Below are positions 24,315 through 33,776 of a stretch of DNA of 64,000 nucleotides, piece after piece. The stretch is from Prevotella sp. (GTDB taxonomy: Bacteria > Bacteroidota > Bacteroidia > Bacteroidales > Bacteroidaceae): contig JAFPWS010000026.1 in NCBI GenBank assembly GCA_017412705.1, positions 109,592-173,591 of the forward strand, in the 5' to 3' direction. A program made the position numbers and the translations under genes. How positions within the stretch are numbered: position 1 is the first letter of the stretch; every line of letters starts with the position of its first letter. Under the pieces are notes generated by a model. It was not told the origin of the DNA and ran no database searches. It saw only the letters and a program-made list of their open reading frames with translations.

Positions 24315-25676
24315 ATGAGACGAAGCGTTCTGATACTGCTGACCCTTGCCTTCTGCCTGACGGCCCACGCCCAGACGAAAGCCACCAAGCAGCATCGCGA
24401 GCTCATCAAACAGCATATCTATGCCGACTATAAGCAGATGTACCGCCTGCCGGAAGGCGGTGCCCTGCTCTACCCCTACCTCACTCCAGGCAGCAAGTCG
24501 TATGCTGCCGTATTATGGGACTGGGACTCATGGCTCTCCAACGTAGCCCTGCGACAGACCCTCAGCGACGTGGGAACCGAGTCCGACCGTCGGGAGGCAT
24601 TGCGCTACGAGCAAGGCTGCGTGCTCAACTATCTGGCTTACACATCCTTAGAAGACGGCTACATGCCTATGGTGGTCGATGCCGAGAGCGATCCAAACAA
24701 AATCAAGCCTGCCGACATCTATGCCACCAATATGCACAAGCCCGTCATTGCCCAGCATGCCGCCTTCATCGTGCAGCAGAACGGCGGCGACGCCACCTGG
24801 CTTCGCGAAGGCATTGCCCGTATGCAGGCTTTCATCCGCAACTACCAGGAGCACCATCGCCATCAGGCCACAGGCCTGTTCTATTGGCAGGACGACCTGG
24901 CTATTGGTGTCGACAACGACCCTTCCACCTTCTTCCGTCCCAAGGGCAGCTCAGCGTCCATCTATCTGAACTGTCTGATGTATAAGGAGTTGCGTGCCAT
25001 ATCCTATCTGGCCTCCCAGCTGGGGATGAAGGATGCAGCCCAACAATATGAAAAGGACGCCGAGGCGCTGTGCCATGCTGTCAGGGAGTACTGCTGGGAC
25101 GAGAAAGACGGCATGTACTACTCCGTCGACCTGAACCTGCTGCCCTTTACCGGTGAGCCACAGATTATCTTCGGCAAGCCCTTCGTCCTGCACGAGGGAG
25201 CACCACGCGACTATCCCTGTCTCATCCAACGCCTGGGCTCATGGTCTGGATTCATGGCCCTATGGGCTGGCATTGCTACGCCAGAACAAGCCCGTCGGAT
25301 GGTCAAGGAGAATCTGCTGGACGAGCGCACCTTCTGCGCCCCCTATGGTGTACGCACCCTCTCTAAGTTGGAGAAGATGTACAACATGCGAGCCACCCAC
25401 AACCCCAGCAACTGGCAAGGCCCTGTCTGGGGCATCAGCAACTATATGGTATTCCGTGGCCTGGCAGACTACGGTTTTCAAGAGGAGGCCCGCCAGATGG
25501 CGGAGAAGACCATTGCCCTTTTTGGCAATGACCTGTCCAAGGGCGGCGTGCTCCACGAGTACTACAATCCCGATACTGGCGAGCCCATCATCAACCCAGG
25601 GTTCCAGAACTGGAACTACCTTGTCCTCAACATGCTTGCCTGGCTGGAGGGACGTCCTGTCGTCAAGGAATTCTAA
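24315..25676 (+). CDS. Secreted GH63/trehalase-like glycoside hydrolase
   Basis: 453 residues from the ATG at 24315, which starts a clean signal peptide (MRRSVLILLTLAFCLTAHAQ). The fold is an (alpha/alpha)6 barrel of the GH63/GH37 type: WDWDSWLSNVAL, YKELRAISYLASQLG, GPVWGISNYMVFRG and INPGFQNWNYLVLNM. It probably releases glucose or mannose from an alpha-glycoside such as glucosylglycerate, mannosylglycerate or an N-glycan; the exact substrate is not readable. The longer upstream reading overlaps glnN and lacks a signal peptide. The next gene converges 2 bases beyond the stop. Confidence 0.82.
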   Translation: MRRSVLILLTLAFCLTAHAQTKATKQHRELIKQHIYADYKQMYRLPEGGALLYPYLTPGSKSYAAVLWDWDSWLSNVALRQTLSDVGTESDRREALRYEQGCVLNYLAYTSLEDGYMPMVVDAESDPNKIKPADIYATNMHKPVIAQHAAFIVQQNGGDATWLREGIARMQAFIRNYQEHHRHQATGLFYWQDDLAIGVDNDPSTFFRPKGSSASIYLNCLMYKELRAISYLASQLGMKDAAQQYEKDAEALCHAVREYCWDEKDGMYYSVDLNLLPFTGEPQIIFGKPFVLHEGAPRDYPCLIQRLGSWSGFMALWAGIATPEQARRMVKENLLDERTFCAPYGVRTLSKLEKMYNMRATHNPSNWQGPVWGISNYMVFRGLADYGFQEEARQMAEKTIALFGNDLSKGGVLHEYYNPDTGEPIINPGFQNWNYLVLNMLAWLEGRPVVKEF

Positions 25677-25678
25677 GA

Positions 25679-26245
25679 CTACTTCTCAAAGTGCTGGTAG
25701 TCCTTCAGCGACTTCCAGTTGCCACCCCAACGGAAGCCATGTTGGGTAAAGAGCCGGTAGCAGAGGTCCTGCCGGGTAATCTTATACTTGAAAGCCTTGG
25801 AGCGGTCAACATAAGGACGGCCTGTTGAAGGCTGGATAAGCAACGTGCCATCCTTCTGCCGGCGAACACACGGGTTATAGAGCGGATTGACGTCGATAGC
25901 CAGTCCCAAGGCATGCTTGGAGAGCTTCTTACTGCCGGCAATAGGACGATAGCAGTAGCACGAGGTATTGTTGGCCTGCATGGAGCGCTCGTCATCGTCG
26001 GCATATTCCGAGATGGGACGGATGCGCTCAATAGGATACTTCTGACGATACAGTTCGGCGAAGATGTCACGCAGGTCCTTGCTGATGCTCCTGTTACAGA
26101 CGAGCATTCCCTCCTGTGTCATGCCCTTGAAGTCGACATGCTGCACATAAAGGGTGTCCAATGCAGGTTGGGAAGCTGCTGTCTGGGCTGTTGCCGTGGC
26201 GGGCCACAACAACAAGAACAGGATAATGACGATGATTCCTATCAT
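25679..26245 (-). CDS. M15-family D,D/L,D-carboxypeptidase-like peptidase
   Basis: 188 residues. N-terminal signal peptide (MIGIIVIILFLLLWPATATA). The metal motif SKHALGLAIDVNP (SxHxxGxAxD) and the C-terminal DYQHFEK are the M15 zinc ligands and catalytic Glu. It should trim peptidoglycan stem peptides in the periplasm. Convergent with the glycosidase gene. Promoter TACCTTTG on the minus strand at 26275-26282. Confidence 0.87.
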   Translation of the reverse strand: MIGIIVIILFLLLWPATATAQTAASQPALDTLYVQHVDFKGMTQEGMLVCNRSISKDLRDIFAELYRQKYPIERIRPISEYADDDERSMQANNTSCYCYRPIAGSKKLSKHALGLAIDVNPLYNPCVRRQKDGTLLIQPSTGRPYVDRSKAFKYKITRQDLCYRLFTQHGFRWGGNWKSLKDYQHFEK

Positions 26246-26274
26246 TTTTACGGTCTACTATTGCGTCGTGGCTG

Positions 26275-26282
26275 CAAAGGTA
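26275..26282 (-). promoter_or_regulatory. -7 promoter box of the M15 peptidase gene
   Basis: TACCTTTG on the minus strand, 29 bases before the ATG at 26245. Confidence 0.65.
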
Positions 26283-26301
26283 CAAAATAAATCTTGAATT
26301 T

Positions 26302-26407
26302 TTTGGTTTTTCACTCGCTTATTCGTATCTTTCTCCTTTGGAGAGGATACTCCCGCTCGGAAAAACTCAAATAAATTTGGTTTTTCACTCGTTTATTCGT
26401 ATCTTTG
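26302..26407 (+). repeat. Duplicated promoter segment, 74-bp spacing
   Basis: TTTGGTTTTTCACTCG(c/t)TTATTCGTATCTTT occurs starting near 26302 and again near 26376. The first copy ends TATCTTTC, the second TATCTTTG. Only the downstream copy keeps the consensus -7 box, so the upstream one looks like a disabled duplicate. Confidence 0.85.
26400..26407 (+). promoter_or_regulatory. -7 promoter box of the CarboxypepD_reg-like gene
   Basis: TATCTTTG, 37 bases before the ATG at 26445. Confidence 0.65.
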
Positions 26408-26444
26408 CACCAACATCAATTAACAATACTAACTGGATACAACT

Positions 26445-27671
26445 ATGAGAAGACTTTTATCAACACTCCTCATGCTACTGGCATTGCTGACGCTACAGGC
26501 GCAGACCGTAGTCAGCGGCGTGGTAAAGGACCGCCAGACGGGACAGCCTCTGGCACATGTCAATATTGCTGCTGAGGGTACCGAGGTGCATACCGTCACC
26601 AACGACGACGGGCGCTTCACCTTGAAGACCGCACAACCTCCGCGCTACATCCAGCTCAGCCATATTGGCTATAAGACACGCCGTCAGCCCTTGGAGGAAG
26701 GGAAGACGGAGGGGTTGCAGATTAACTTGCTGGCCAGCACCATCAAGCTGAGCGAGGTCATTGTCTCGGCAGACGACCCGCTGAGCATCGTCAAGGCTGC
26801 CATAGACCGCATAGCCGACAACTATGCCCAACAACCTGAACTCATGCGCTGCTTCTATCGTGAGACAGCCCGCAAAGGCTCGCGATTCATCTCGGTGGCA
26901 GAGGCTGTAACTGACATGTATAAGTCTGACTATCGTCTCGGTCCGGAACGCGATGCGGTAGCCATCCTGAAAGGACGCCGGCTCATGAGCATCAAGGCCA
27001 GCGACACGCTGGGTGTCAAGATACAAGGCGGTCCCGTCATGCCCTTGATGGTCGACATTGTCAAGAACAGCGAATACGTGCTCAATCCCGAGATGCTGCC
27101 CTACTACTATTACCACATGAAAGTACCAACCATGATTGACGACCGCCTGCACTACGTGGTAAGCATGACGCCTAAGAGCTACACCTCCTTTCCGCTGATG
27201 GGCGGACTGCTATACATCGACCAGGCGACGCTGGCCATCACACGGGCCGAGCTGCAGCTGGACGTGAGCGACCGCCAGAAAGCCTCAGACTACATGCTGG
27301 TACACAAGCCCTTCGGACTACGCTTCCGTCCCAAGGAGCTGAGCGTCACCATCGTCTATGAGACCGGCGACCAGGGCATTACCCGCATGAGCTATGTACG
27401 CAACGAGATGCGCTTTAACTGCGACTGGAAGCGCAGGCTGTTCGCCTCTCCCTACACGACGGTCAGCGAGATGGTGGTGACAGACCGCCTGCAGCAGGGC
27501 CGCGACGCCATACGTCCCCGCGGACGCTCGTCGTTTGGCATCCGCGAACGTTTCTACGACAAGGTGGAATACTTTGACGACCCCGGCTTCTGGGCCGACT
27601 ACAACATCATTGAGCCGACGGAAAGCCTGGAGCATGCCATTAACAAGCTGAAGAAGAAAGTCAGGAGATAG
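26445..27671 (+). CDS. Secreted carboxypeptidase-regulatory-like domain protein
   Basis: 408 residues. Signal peptide MRRLLSTLLMLLALLTLQAQ, then a CarboxypepD_reg-like beta-sandwich (about 22-105: VVSGVVKDRQTGQPLAHVNI, LSHIGYKTR, IKLSEVIV), as in TonB-dependent receptors. The rest is an uncharacterised periplasmic domain found in similar Bacteroidetes proteins. There is no TonB-dependent barrel, so it is not a receptor itself. Function unknown. A HAD-family gene converges 3 bases after the stop. Confidence 0.78.
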   Translation: MRRLLSTLLMLLALLTLQAQTVVSGVVKDRQTGQPLAHVNIAAEGTEVHTVTNDDGRFTLKTAQPPRYIQLSHIGYKTRRQPLEEGKTEGLQINLLASTIKLSEVIVSADDPLSIVKAAIDRIADNYAQQPELMRCFYRETARKGSRFISVAEAVTDMYKSDYRLGPERDAVAILKGRRLMSIKASDTLGVKIQGGPVMPLMVDIVKNSEYVLNPEMLPYYYYHMKVPTMIDDRLHYVVSMTPKSYTSFPLMGGLLYIDQATLAITRAELQLDVSDRQKASDYMLVHKPFGLRFRPKELSVTIVYETGDQGITRMSYVRNEMRFNCDWKRRLFASPYTTVSEMVVTDRLQQGRDAIRPRGRSSFGIRERFYDKVEYFDDPGFWADYNIIEPTESLEHAINKLKKKVRR

Positions 27672-27674
27672 CCT

Positions 27675-28319
27675 TTATCCGTCCAGCAACTCCCTGGGAT
27701 GCCGGATAAAGGTAGTGGCACCATGGGCCAACAGGAAGTCACGGTCACGGAAACCCCAAAGCACACTAATACACGGCAGACCGCTATTGCAGGCCGTCTG
27801 TAAATCGACATCGCTGTCGCCCACATAGACAGCCCCCTCCTTGGTGACGCCCAGCTGACGTAACGCCTCGTCAACGGTGTCAGGAGCAGGTTTCTTGCGG
27901 ATGCCGGCAGCCTCGTGCTCCCCTATCGCCACCTCTATCTCCGGAAAGAAGTGGGTCACCAGTTCCTTGGTGGCTGCCATCATCTTGTTGCTGACTACTG
28001 CCATCCGGCATCCCTGCCGTTTCAGTTCGCACAACGCTTCCGGAATGCCGTCGTAAGGACGGGTGTTGTCGAGCGAATGCTCCATATAGTACTGTCGGAA
28101 AGCGGCAAAGACAGCCTCGAAGTCAGGGTTCTTTGCCCCGTCAGGTACCGAACGTTCCATCAGCAGGCGTACCCCGTTGCCCACAAAGGTACGAATCTCG
28201 TCCAAGGAGTGCTGCGCCATACCATATTGGTGCAGGGCATGGTTGACGGCATCGGCCAAGTCCTGCAGGGTGTCGAGCAGGGTGCCGTCGAGGTCGAAGA
28301 TGTAGGTGGTATACTTCAT
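27675..28319 (-). CDS. HAD phosphatase, phosphoglycolate-phosphatase-like
   Basis: 214 residues. HAD motif I FDLDGTLLDT at the N-terminus, motif II VVSNK (about 113) and motif III/IV KPAPDTVDEAL...YVGDSDVDLQT. The alpha-helical C1 cap places it with Gph/PgmB-type enzymes. The substrate could be phosphoglycolate or a sugar phosphate. Its start overlaps the stop of the 4-alpha-glucanotransferase gene by 4 bases (ATGA), so a role in glucan or sugar-phosphate turnover is plausible. Confidence 0.85.
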   Translation of the reverse strand: MKYTTYIFDLDGTLLDTLQDLADAVNHALHQYGMAQHSLDEIRTFVGNGVRLLMERSVPDGAKNPDFEAVFAAFRQYYMEHSLDNTRPYDGIPEALCELKRQGCRMAVVSNKMMAATKELVTHFFPEIEVAIGEHEAAGIRKKPAPDTVDEALRQLGVTKEGAVYVGDSDVDLQTACNSGLPCISVLWGFRDRDFLLAHGATTFIRHPRELLDG

Positions 28320-30946
28320 CGCTTGCTACGTTGAATCATGGTACGTACCTTATTATTATATTTAGTAGCCTGCAGCAGCTCCTCAATAGTCAGGTGCATA
28401 CGGTACTGCCAACGGTTATACGGGTCGCTGGGCACGTTGATGCGTTCTTCCTGCGGATGCTTTGAGCGCAGTTCCATATCCATCGAGAGCCAGTCCTGTA
28501 TCGACAGGATGCAAAGCATGGAAGGACAGTAGAGGTGACGGGCTATAATCTCCTCAGCCAGGTGGGCGGGCAGCTGTTCAGGAGCTCTGCCCTCCTTCTG
28601 GAGCATCGTGACATAATAGCGCTGCCGGCGCTCCGGACTCTCCTGCCACCATAGCCGCAAAGGCGACATGTCGTGAGTAGAGATGGTGGCTACCGAGCGC
28701 ATGGGATTGGCGTCCAGATGAGCAAACTCAAAGCCCTGCTGCTTCGGCATCTGCTGTATCTCGAGCGTCAGTATGCGCAACTGGTCGAGCACGGGCTCCA
28801 CGCAGTCGGGCAGCATGCCCAGATCCTCGGCACATACCAGCATCCGGCAGTCCTTCAGCACGGCAGGCAGGCGTCGTAGGGCCTGCTGTCCCCAGAAGAA
28901 GGAGTGACGCTGGTAGAAGTAGTTGTTGTAGAGTCGCAGGAAGGCATCCTTCTCCTCGCCCGAGAGTGCCTCGAAGATAGGCTCCGTCGTTGCCCCGATG
29001 CGTGGGTGATACATCTCAGCCTGATGGGGGTCTTCCACGAAGAGCACGTCGCTGATGAGCCTCATCAGACCGTCGCGAATCCACAGGCTGCTCTCGTCGC
29101 GCCGCTCGGCAAACTGCATCGCCACCTTACGTTGCGTGTCGTAGTCAGGCTGCAGGTCATACAGGCCGTAGGCCTTGCGCACCAGGAAGTTATCACGTAC
29201 GTACTGGGCATGGATGCCAAAGAGGCGCTCCACCAGCCGGTCGTTGATGAAAGGACGTGTGAACAGTTCCTTGCGGAACGGCAGTCCGAAGTATTCTATC
29301 TCGTTTACCGTCAGGGGCAATGCCGGCGAGAAGTGTCCCAGCAGGCCGTAGACAGCATTCTCGGGAATCTCCCAGATGCGGAAGAAGCCCAGCACGTGGT
29401 CTATGCGGAAGGCGTCAAAGTACTGCTGCATGTGACGGAGTCGCCGCCTCATCATCTGATACAGCTCCTCCGACCAATGATAGGTGGGGAAGCCCCAGTT
29501 CTGTCCTTGCTGCGAGAAAGTGTCTGGCGGAGCGCCCGTCTGCGAGTCGAGGTTGAAGAGTTCCGGATGCTGACAGGTCTCCACGCTGTCTCTGTTGACG
29601 CCGATGGGCAGGTCTCCCTTCAGCACGACACCTTTTTCGCGGGCATAGTCGGCAGCTGCCTTCAGCTGAGTGTGCAGCAGGTATTGCTGGAAGTAGATTT
29701 CCGAGAACTCCGATGATTCCGAGGACTCCGCGTATTCTGAGGACTCCGCGTTAGCCCTCCGGAAGGCGGCATAGGGTTTCAGCCAGTCCTCGTTGTCGGC
29801 CACGAACTGCTTGTAGCCGGCAGTCTGCATGACCGTTCTGCCCTGTTCCTCGAACAGCTCGTGCAGGTAGTCGTTCTTTACCCTGTCCACAGCCTCGTAG
29901 TCGCTATAAGGCAGGGCATTCAGCTCCTGACGCCGCCTCAGGAACTGTGTCATCCTGGCCTTGGACTTCAGCGTACCTGCCGCCTCCAGGTCCATATAAT
30001 GAGGATGGAGGGCGAAGACGCTGACAATGTTGTAGGGATAGGAGTCGTGCCAATGGCCGTCGGTTGTGGTGTCGTTGACAGGCAGCGTCTGGATGAACTT
30101 CATGCCAGCAGCCACGGCCCAGTCCACCAGTCGCTTCAGGTCGCCGAAGTCGCCCACGCCAAAGCTGTGCTCGCTACGCAGCGAGAATACGGGAACCACC
30201 ACGCCGGCAGCCCGCCACAGCTCCTCGCGCAAGCGCAGGTGGCCGCCGTGCAGCACCAGCACCTGTCCGTCAATGATTTCGAGGGGGACGGTACGGTTGT
30301 CGCCTTCCTCCCACGACAGCAGCTCGTTCGTCTCGGCGTCCACCACCACATATTTATATTCTATAGGCTGTTGCCAGCCCAGGGCGTTCACCGAGAGCAT
30401 CCACTCGCCCTGGCCGGCATAGTTCATCTTCAGGTAGCGGCTGGTGCTCCACGAGCCGATGGCGGGATGGCTTCCACATACCGCCATCACCTGTCCCGCC
30501 TTCAGCTGGGGCGCCGAGACGCGGAAGATGATGGTCCGGCGGAACAAGGGCAGCCGCATGGCCTCCACCCGCTCGTCACGACGGCCATGGACGGTAGTCA
30601 GGTAGGCGTTGGAGTAGAGATGCAACGGCAACGGACGGTCACGCCAATCGTCAGGAAACACATAGTCCTTGGAAGCGTCGAAGTGGTAGATGCGCGGTAT
30701 CATGTCCCACTCGCGCCGCAGCACCTCCTCGTCGCCATTCTCCACCTGGTAGGAGTAGACGATGTGCGACAGGGGATGATGACGGCTCATCAAGGCTGCC
30801 GTCTCTACCGTCCACAGCTCCCCGTCCTCGGTCTGCATCAGCAGGTTCTGGTGGCGCACGGTCCCGTCCTGACTGTGGAAATCGATGCTCACATGCAGGC
30901 TTTCTCCCCATGCCGTATGATAGTGTATGTTGAATTTCAGCTTCAT
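28316..30946 (-). CDS. malQ: 4-alpha-glucanotransferase with two starch-binding domains
   Basis: 876 residues. Two N-terminal CBM20-like modules (about 1-115 and 128-235; the second carries VCGSHPAIGSW) precede a GH77 domain (about 245-860). Catalytic motifs: FDAFRIDHVLGFFR (Asp nucleophile), CAEDLGMLPD (acid/base Glu) and STHDMSPLRLWW (third Asp). It transfers maltodextrin segments and releases glucose during intracellular glycogen or maltodextrin metabolism. The CBM-extended form is the usual one in Bacteroidetes. First gene of a two-gene unit with the HAD phosphatase; divergent from mltG. Confidence 0.92.
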   Translation of the reverse strand: MKLKFNIHYHTAWGESLHVSIDFHSQDGTVRHQNLLMQTEDGELWTVETAALMSRHHPLSHIVYSYQVENGDEEVLRREWDMIPRIYHFDASKDYVFPDDWRDRPLPLHLYSNAYLTTVHGRRDERVEAMRLPLFRRTIIFRVSAPQLKAGQVMAVCGSHPAIGSWSTSRYLKMNYAGQGEWMLSVNALGWQQPIEYKYVVVDAETNELLSWEEGDNRTVPLEIIDGQVLVLHGGHLRLREELWRAAGVVVPVFSLRSEHSFGVGDFGDLKRLVDWAVAAGMKFIQTLPVNDTTTDGHWHDSYPYNIVSVFALHPHYMDLEAAGTLKSKARMTQFLRRRQELNALPYSDYEAVDRVKNDYLHELFEEQGRTVMQTAGYKQFVADNEDWLKPYAAFRRANAESSEYAESSESSEFSEIYFQQYLLHTQLKAAADYAREKGVVLKGDLPIGVNRDSVETCQHPELFNLDSQTGAPPDTFSQQGQNWGFPTYHWSEELYQMMRRRLRHMQQYFDAFRIDHVLGFFRIWEIPENAVYGLLGHFSPALPLTVNEIEYFGLPFRKELFTRPFINDRLVERLFGIHAQYVRDNFLVRKAYGLYDLQPDYDTQRKVAMQFAERRDESSLWIRDGLMRLISDVLFVEDPHQAEMYHPRIGATTEPIFEALSGEEKDAFLRLYNNYFYQRHSFFWGQQALRRLPAVLKDCRMLVCAEDLGMLPDCVEPVLDQLRILTLEIQQMPKQQGFEFAHLDANPMRSVATISTHDMSPLRLWWQESPERRQRYYVTMLQKEGRAPEQLPAHLAEEIIARHLYCPSMLCILSIQDWLSMDMELRSKHPQEERINVPSDPYNRWQYRMHLTIEELLQATKYNNKVRTMIQRSKR

Positions 30947-30963
30947 TGACGTACAATTTTCTG

Positions 30964-31002
30964 CAAAGTTACGAATTATTTCCCAATTTCTTCGTATCTT
31001 TG
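30964..31002. promoter_or_regulatory. Divergent -7 boxes of malQ and mltG
   Basis: Minus strand TAACTTTG at 30964-30971, 17 bases before malQ. Plus strand TATCTTTG at 30995-31002, 10 bases before mltG. The two promoters face away from each other within 40 bases. Confidence 0.65.
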
Positions 31003-31012
31003 CAGGCGAATT

Positions 31013-32050
31013 ATGGAAAAAAAGACGAAAAACTTCAATTCGCGCATCTATCTATACATTGCCGCGGCAGGTCTGGTGTTCATCGCAGGCCTTATAGCCT
31101 ATTTCTTCCTGACGCCACTGTCGAAGGCTGAGGAGGTCCGCTACATCTACATTGACAACGACGACACGCAGGACTCCGTTTTTGCCAAGCTCGACCCCAT
31201 TGCCAACAAGGCAGCCTTGATGGGATTCACGAACCTTGTACGTCATACTGACTATAGTGAGAACATCCATACGGGCCGCTACGCCGTCAATCCCGGCGAG
31301 GGTGCCCTGACCATCTTCCGCCGGCTGAGGAATGGTGCGCAGGCTGCCATCCGCCTTACCATCCCCGAGTCACGTACCATGGACCGCCTGGCTTCCGCGC
31401 TCAGCCAGAAGCTGATGCTCGACTCCGCCACCATCGCCGATGCCCTGCTGAGCGAGGAGACCTGCCAGCACTACGGTTACGACACGGCGACGATAGCTGC
31501 CATGTTTGTCCCCAACACCTACGAAATCTATTGGAACACGAGCCTCGACACGTTCCTGGAGCGCATGCAACGGGAGCACGACCGCTTCTGGCATGGCGCC
31601 CGCGAGGCCAAGGCAGCCCAGATGCAGCTGACGCCTGCCGAGGTATGCACCCTGGCCAGCATCATCGACGAGGAGACGGCCAACAACCAGGAGAAGCCCA
31701 TGATTGCCGGCATGTACCTGAACCGTCTGGCCCATAACATGCCCCTGCAGGCCGACCCCACCATCAAGTTTGCCCTCAAGCAGTTTGAGCTGAAGCGCAT
31801 CTGGCAGAAGCTGCTCCAGACAGACTCGCCCTACAACACCTATACGAACGAGGGCCTGCCCCCAGGCCCCATCAAGATAGCCTCCATCCAAGGCATCGAC
31901 GCCGTGCTCAACCCTGCCGACCACGACTATCTCTACATGTGCGCCAAGGAAGACTTCTCGGGCACCCATAACTTTGCCGCCACCTATCAGGAACACCTGA
32001 AGAATGCGGCCAAGTACACCAAGGCACTCAACGAAAAAGGAATCAAATAA
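31013..32050 (+). CDS. mltG: Endolytic murein transglycosylase MltG
   Basis: 345 residues. An N-terminal membrane anchor (about 12-34, IAAAGLVFIAGLIAYFFL) is followed by a LysM-like region and the YceG domain. The catalytic Glu is in CTLASIIDEETANNQEKP, and MYLNRL, MPLQADPT and GLPPGPI are typical of the family. It cleaves nascent glycan strands at the inner membrane and terminates elongation. The start follows a TATCTTTG box by 10 bases. glnS follows after 13 bases and may share the transcript. Confidence 0.93.
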   Translation: MEKKTKNFNSRIYLYIAAAGLVFIAGLIAYFFLTPLSKAEEVRYIYIDNDDTQDSVFAKLDPIANKAALMGFTNLVRHTDYSENIHTGRYAVNPGEGALTIFRRLRNGAQAAIRLTIPESRTMDRLASALSQKLMLDSATIADALLSEETCQHYGYDTATIAAMFVPNTYEIYWNTSLDTFLERMQREHDRFWHGAREAKAAQMQLTPAEVCTLASIIDEETANNQEKPMIAGMYLNRLAHNMPLQADPTIKFALKQFELKRIWQKLLQTDSPYNTYTNEGLPPGPIKIASIQGIDAVLNPADHDYLYMCAKEDFSGTHNFAATYQEHLKNAAKYTKALNEKGIK

Positions 32051-32063
32051 ACAGAATCATATT

Positions 32064-33758
32064 ATGGAAGAGAAAAACATTGCGGCAAGCGAGGAGAAGA
32101 AAAGCCTCAGCTTCGTGGAACAGTTTGTGAAGGAAGACCTGGAAGCAGGCAAGAACGACGGACGTATTCAGACCCGCTTCCCACCGGAGCCCAACGGCTA
32201 TATCCACATCGGACACGCCAAGGCCATCTGCATGGACTTCGGAGTGGCTGACAAGTTTGGCGGCACGTGCAACCTGCGCTTCGACGACACCAACCCCACG
32301 AAGGAGAACACCGAGTACGTGGAGAACATCATGAGCGACATCAAGTGGCTCGGTTTCCACTGGCAGAACGTCTACTACGCCTCCGACTACTTCGACAAGC
32401 TGTGGGACTTTGCCATCTGGCTCATCGAGAAAGGCCTGGCCTACGTCGACGAGCAGACCTCCGAGCAGATAGCCGAGCAGAAAGGCACCCCCACGCAGGC
32501 AGGACGTCCCAGCCCCTTCCGCGATCGTCCCGTCGAGGAGAACCTGCGCCTGTTCCGCCAGATGAACACCCCCGAGGCTGTCGAGGGCTCCATGGTGCTG
32601 CGTGCCAAGCTCGACATGGCCAACCCCAACATGCACTTCCGCGACCCCATCATCTACCGTATCATCCAGATACCCCACCACCGTACAGGCACCAAGTGGC
32701 ACTGCTACCCCATGTACGACTTCGCCCACGGCCAGTCCGACTACTTCGAGGGCGTCACCCACTCCATCTGTACCCTTGAGTTCGTGCCCCACCGCCCCCT
32801 GTACGACAAGTTCGTCGACTTCCTGCAGGAGAAAGAGGGCCAGCAGGCCTACCGCCCGCGCCAGATAGAGTTCAACCGCCTGAACCTGACCTATACCGTC
32901 ATGTCGAAGCGTAAGCTGAAGGCGCTGGTCGACGAGCAGCTGGTCAACGGCTGGGACGACCCCCGCATGCCTACCGTCTGCGGTATGCGCCGTCGCGGCT
33001 ACTCGCCACAGAGCATCCGCAACTTCATCGACTCCATAGGCTACACCAAGTTCGACGCCCTCAACGACTATGCCCTGCTGGAGGCCAGCGTCCGCGACGA
33101 CCTGAACAAGAAGGCCTGCCGTGTGTCGGCAGTGCTCGACCCCGTCAGGCTCGTCATCACCAACTATCCCGAAGGACAGTTCGAGGACATGCAGGCCGTC
33201 AACAACCCCGAGAACGAGGCCGACGGCACACACACCATCACCTTTGGCCGCGAGCTGTGGATTGAGCGCAGCGACTTCCAGGAGGTGGCCGAGAAGAAGT
33301 TCCAGCGCCTGGCTCCCGGCAAGGAGGTACGCCTGAAGAACGCCTATATCATCAAGTGCGACGAGGAGCATCCCTGCGACAAGGATGCCGACGGCAACGT
33401 CACCACCATCTACGCCACCTACGATCCCGACACTCGTAGCGGACTGCCCGGTGCCGACCGTAAGATCAAGGGCAAGACGCTCCATTGGCTCTGCTGCCAG
33501 CATGCCGTGCCTGCCGAGGTACGCCTGTACGACCGCCTGTTCTCCGTCGAGAACCCCGGTGCCGACGAGCGCGACTTCCGCGAGCTGCTCAACCCCACCT
33601 CGCTGACAGTACTCAAGAACTGCTACGTCGAGGAGTACCTGAAGGAGAAGAAGGCTGGCGACTTCCTGCAGTTCCAGCGCATAGGCTACTTCACACCCGA
33701 CCTCGACACCACAGCCGACCATCTGGTCTTCAACAAGACCGTCGGACTGAAGAGTTGA
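32064..33758 (+). CDS. glnS: Glutaminyl-tRNA synthetase
   Basis: 564 residues from the ATG at 32064. Class I motifs: PPEPNGYIHIGHAK (HIGH) at about 38 and VMSKRK (KMSKS) at about 279. The C-terminal beta-barrel anticodon-binding domains are complete. It charges tRNA-Gln directly. A start 20 codons earlier overlaps mltG and is not supported. The gene lies 13 bases after mltG and 18 before the TPR gene, so a four-gene unit mltG-glnS-TPR-DedA is likely. Confidence 0.95.
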   Translation: MEEKNIAASEEKKSLSFVEQFVKEDLEAGKNDGRIQTRFPPEPNGYIHIGHAKAICMDFGVADKFGGTCNLRFDDTNPTKENTEYVENIMSDIKWLGFHWQNVYYASDYFDKLWDFAIWLIEKGLAYVDEQTSEQIAEQKGTPTQAGRPSPFRDRPVEENLRLFRQMNTPEAVEGSMVLRAKLDMANPNMHFRDPIIYRIIQIPHHRTGTKWHCYPMYDFAHGQSDYFEGVTHSICTLEFVPHRPLYDKFVDFLQEKEGQQAYRPRQIEFNRLNLTYTVMSKRKLKALVDEQLVNGWDDPRMPTVCGMRRRGYSPQSIRNFIDSIGYTKFDALNDYALLEASVRDDLNKKACRVSAVLDPVRLVITNYPEGQFEDMQAVNNPENEADGTHTITFGRELWIERSDFQEVAEKKFQRLAPGKEVRLKNAYIIKCDEEHPCDKDADGNVTTIYATYDPDTRSGLPGADRKIKGKTLHWLCCQHAVPAEVRLYDRLFSVENPGADERDFRELLNPTSLTVLKNCYVEEYLKEKKAGDFLQFQRIGYFTPDLDTTADHLVFNKTVGLKS

Positions 33759-33776
33759 CCGCCGGCCAAAACGCCC

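Noticed and set aside
32043-33722. 559-codon frame antisense to glnS, and a similar 447-codon frame antisense to the TPR gene (33843-35186)
   Set aside because: Both mirror GC-rich codon use of well-identified genes and show no domain signatures.
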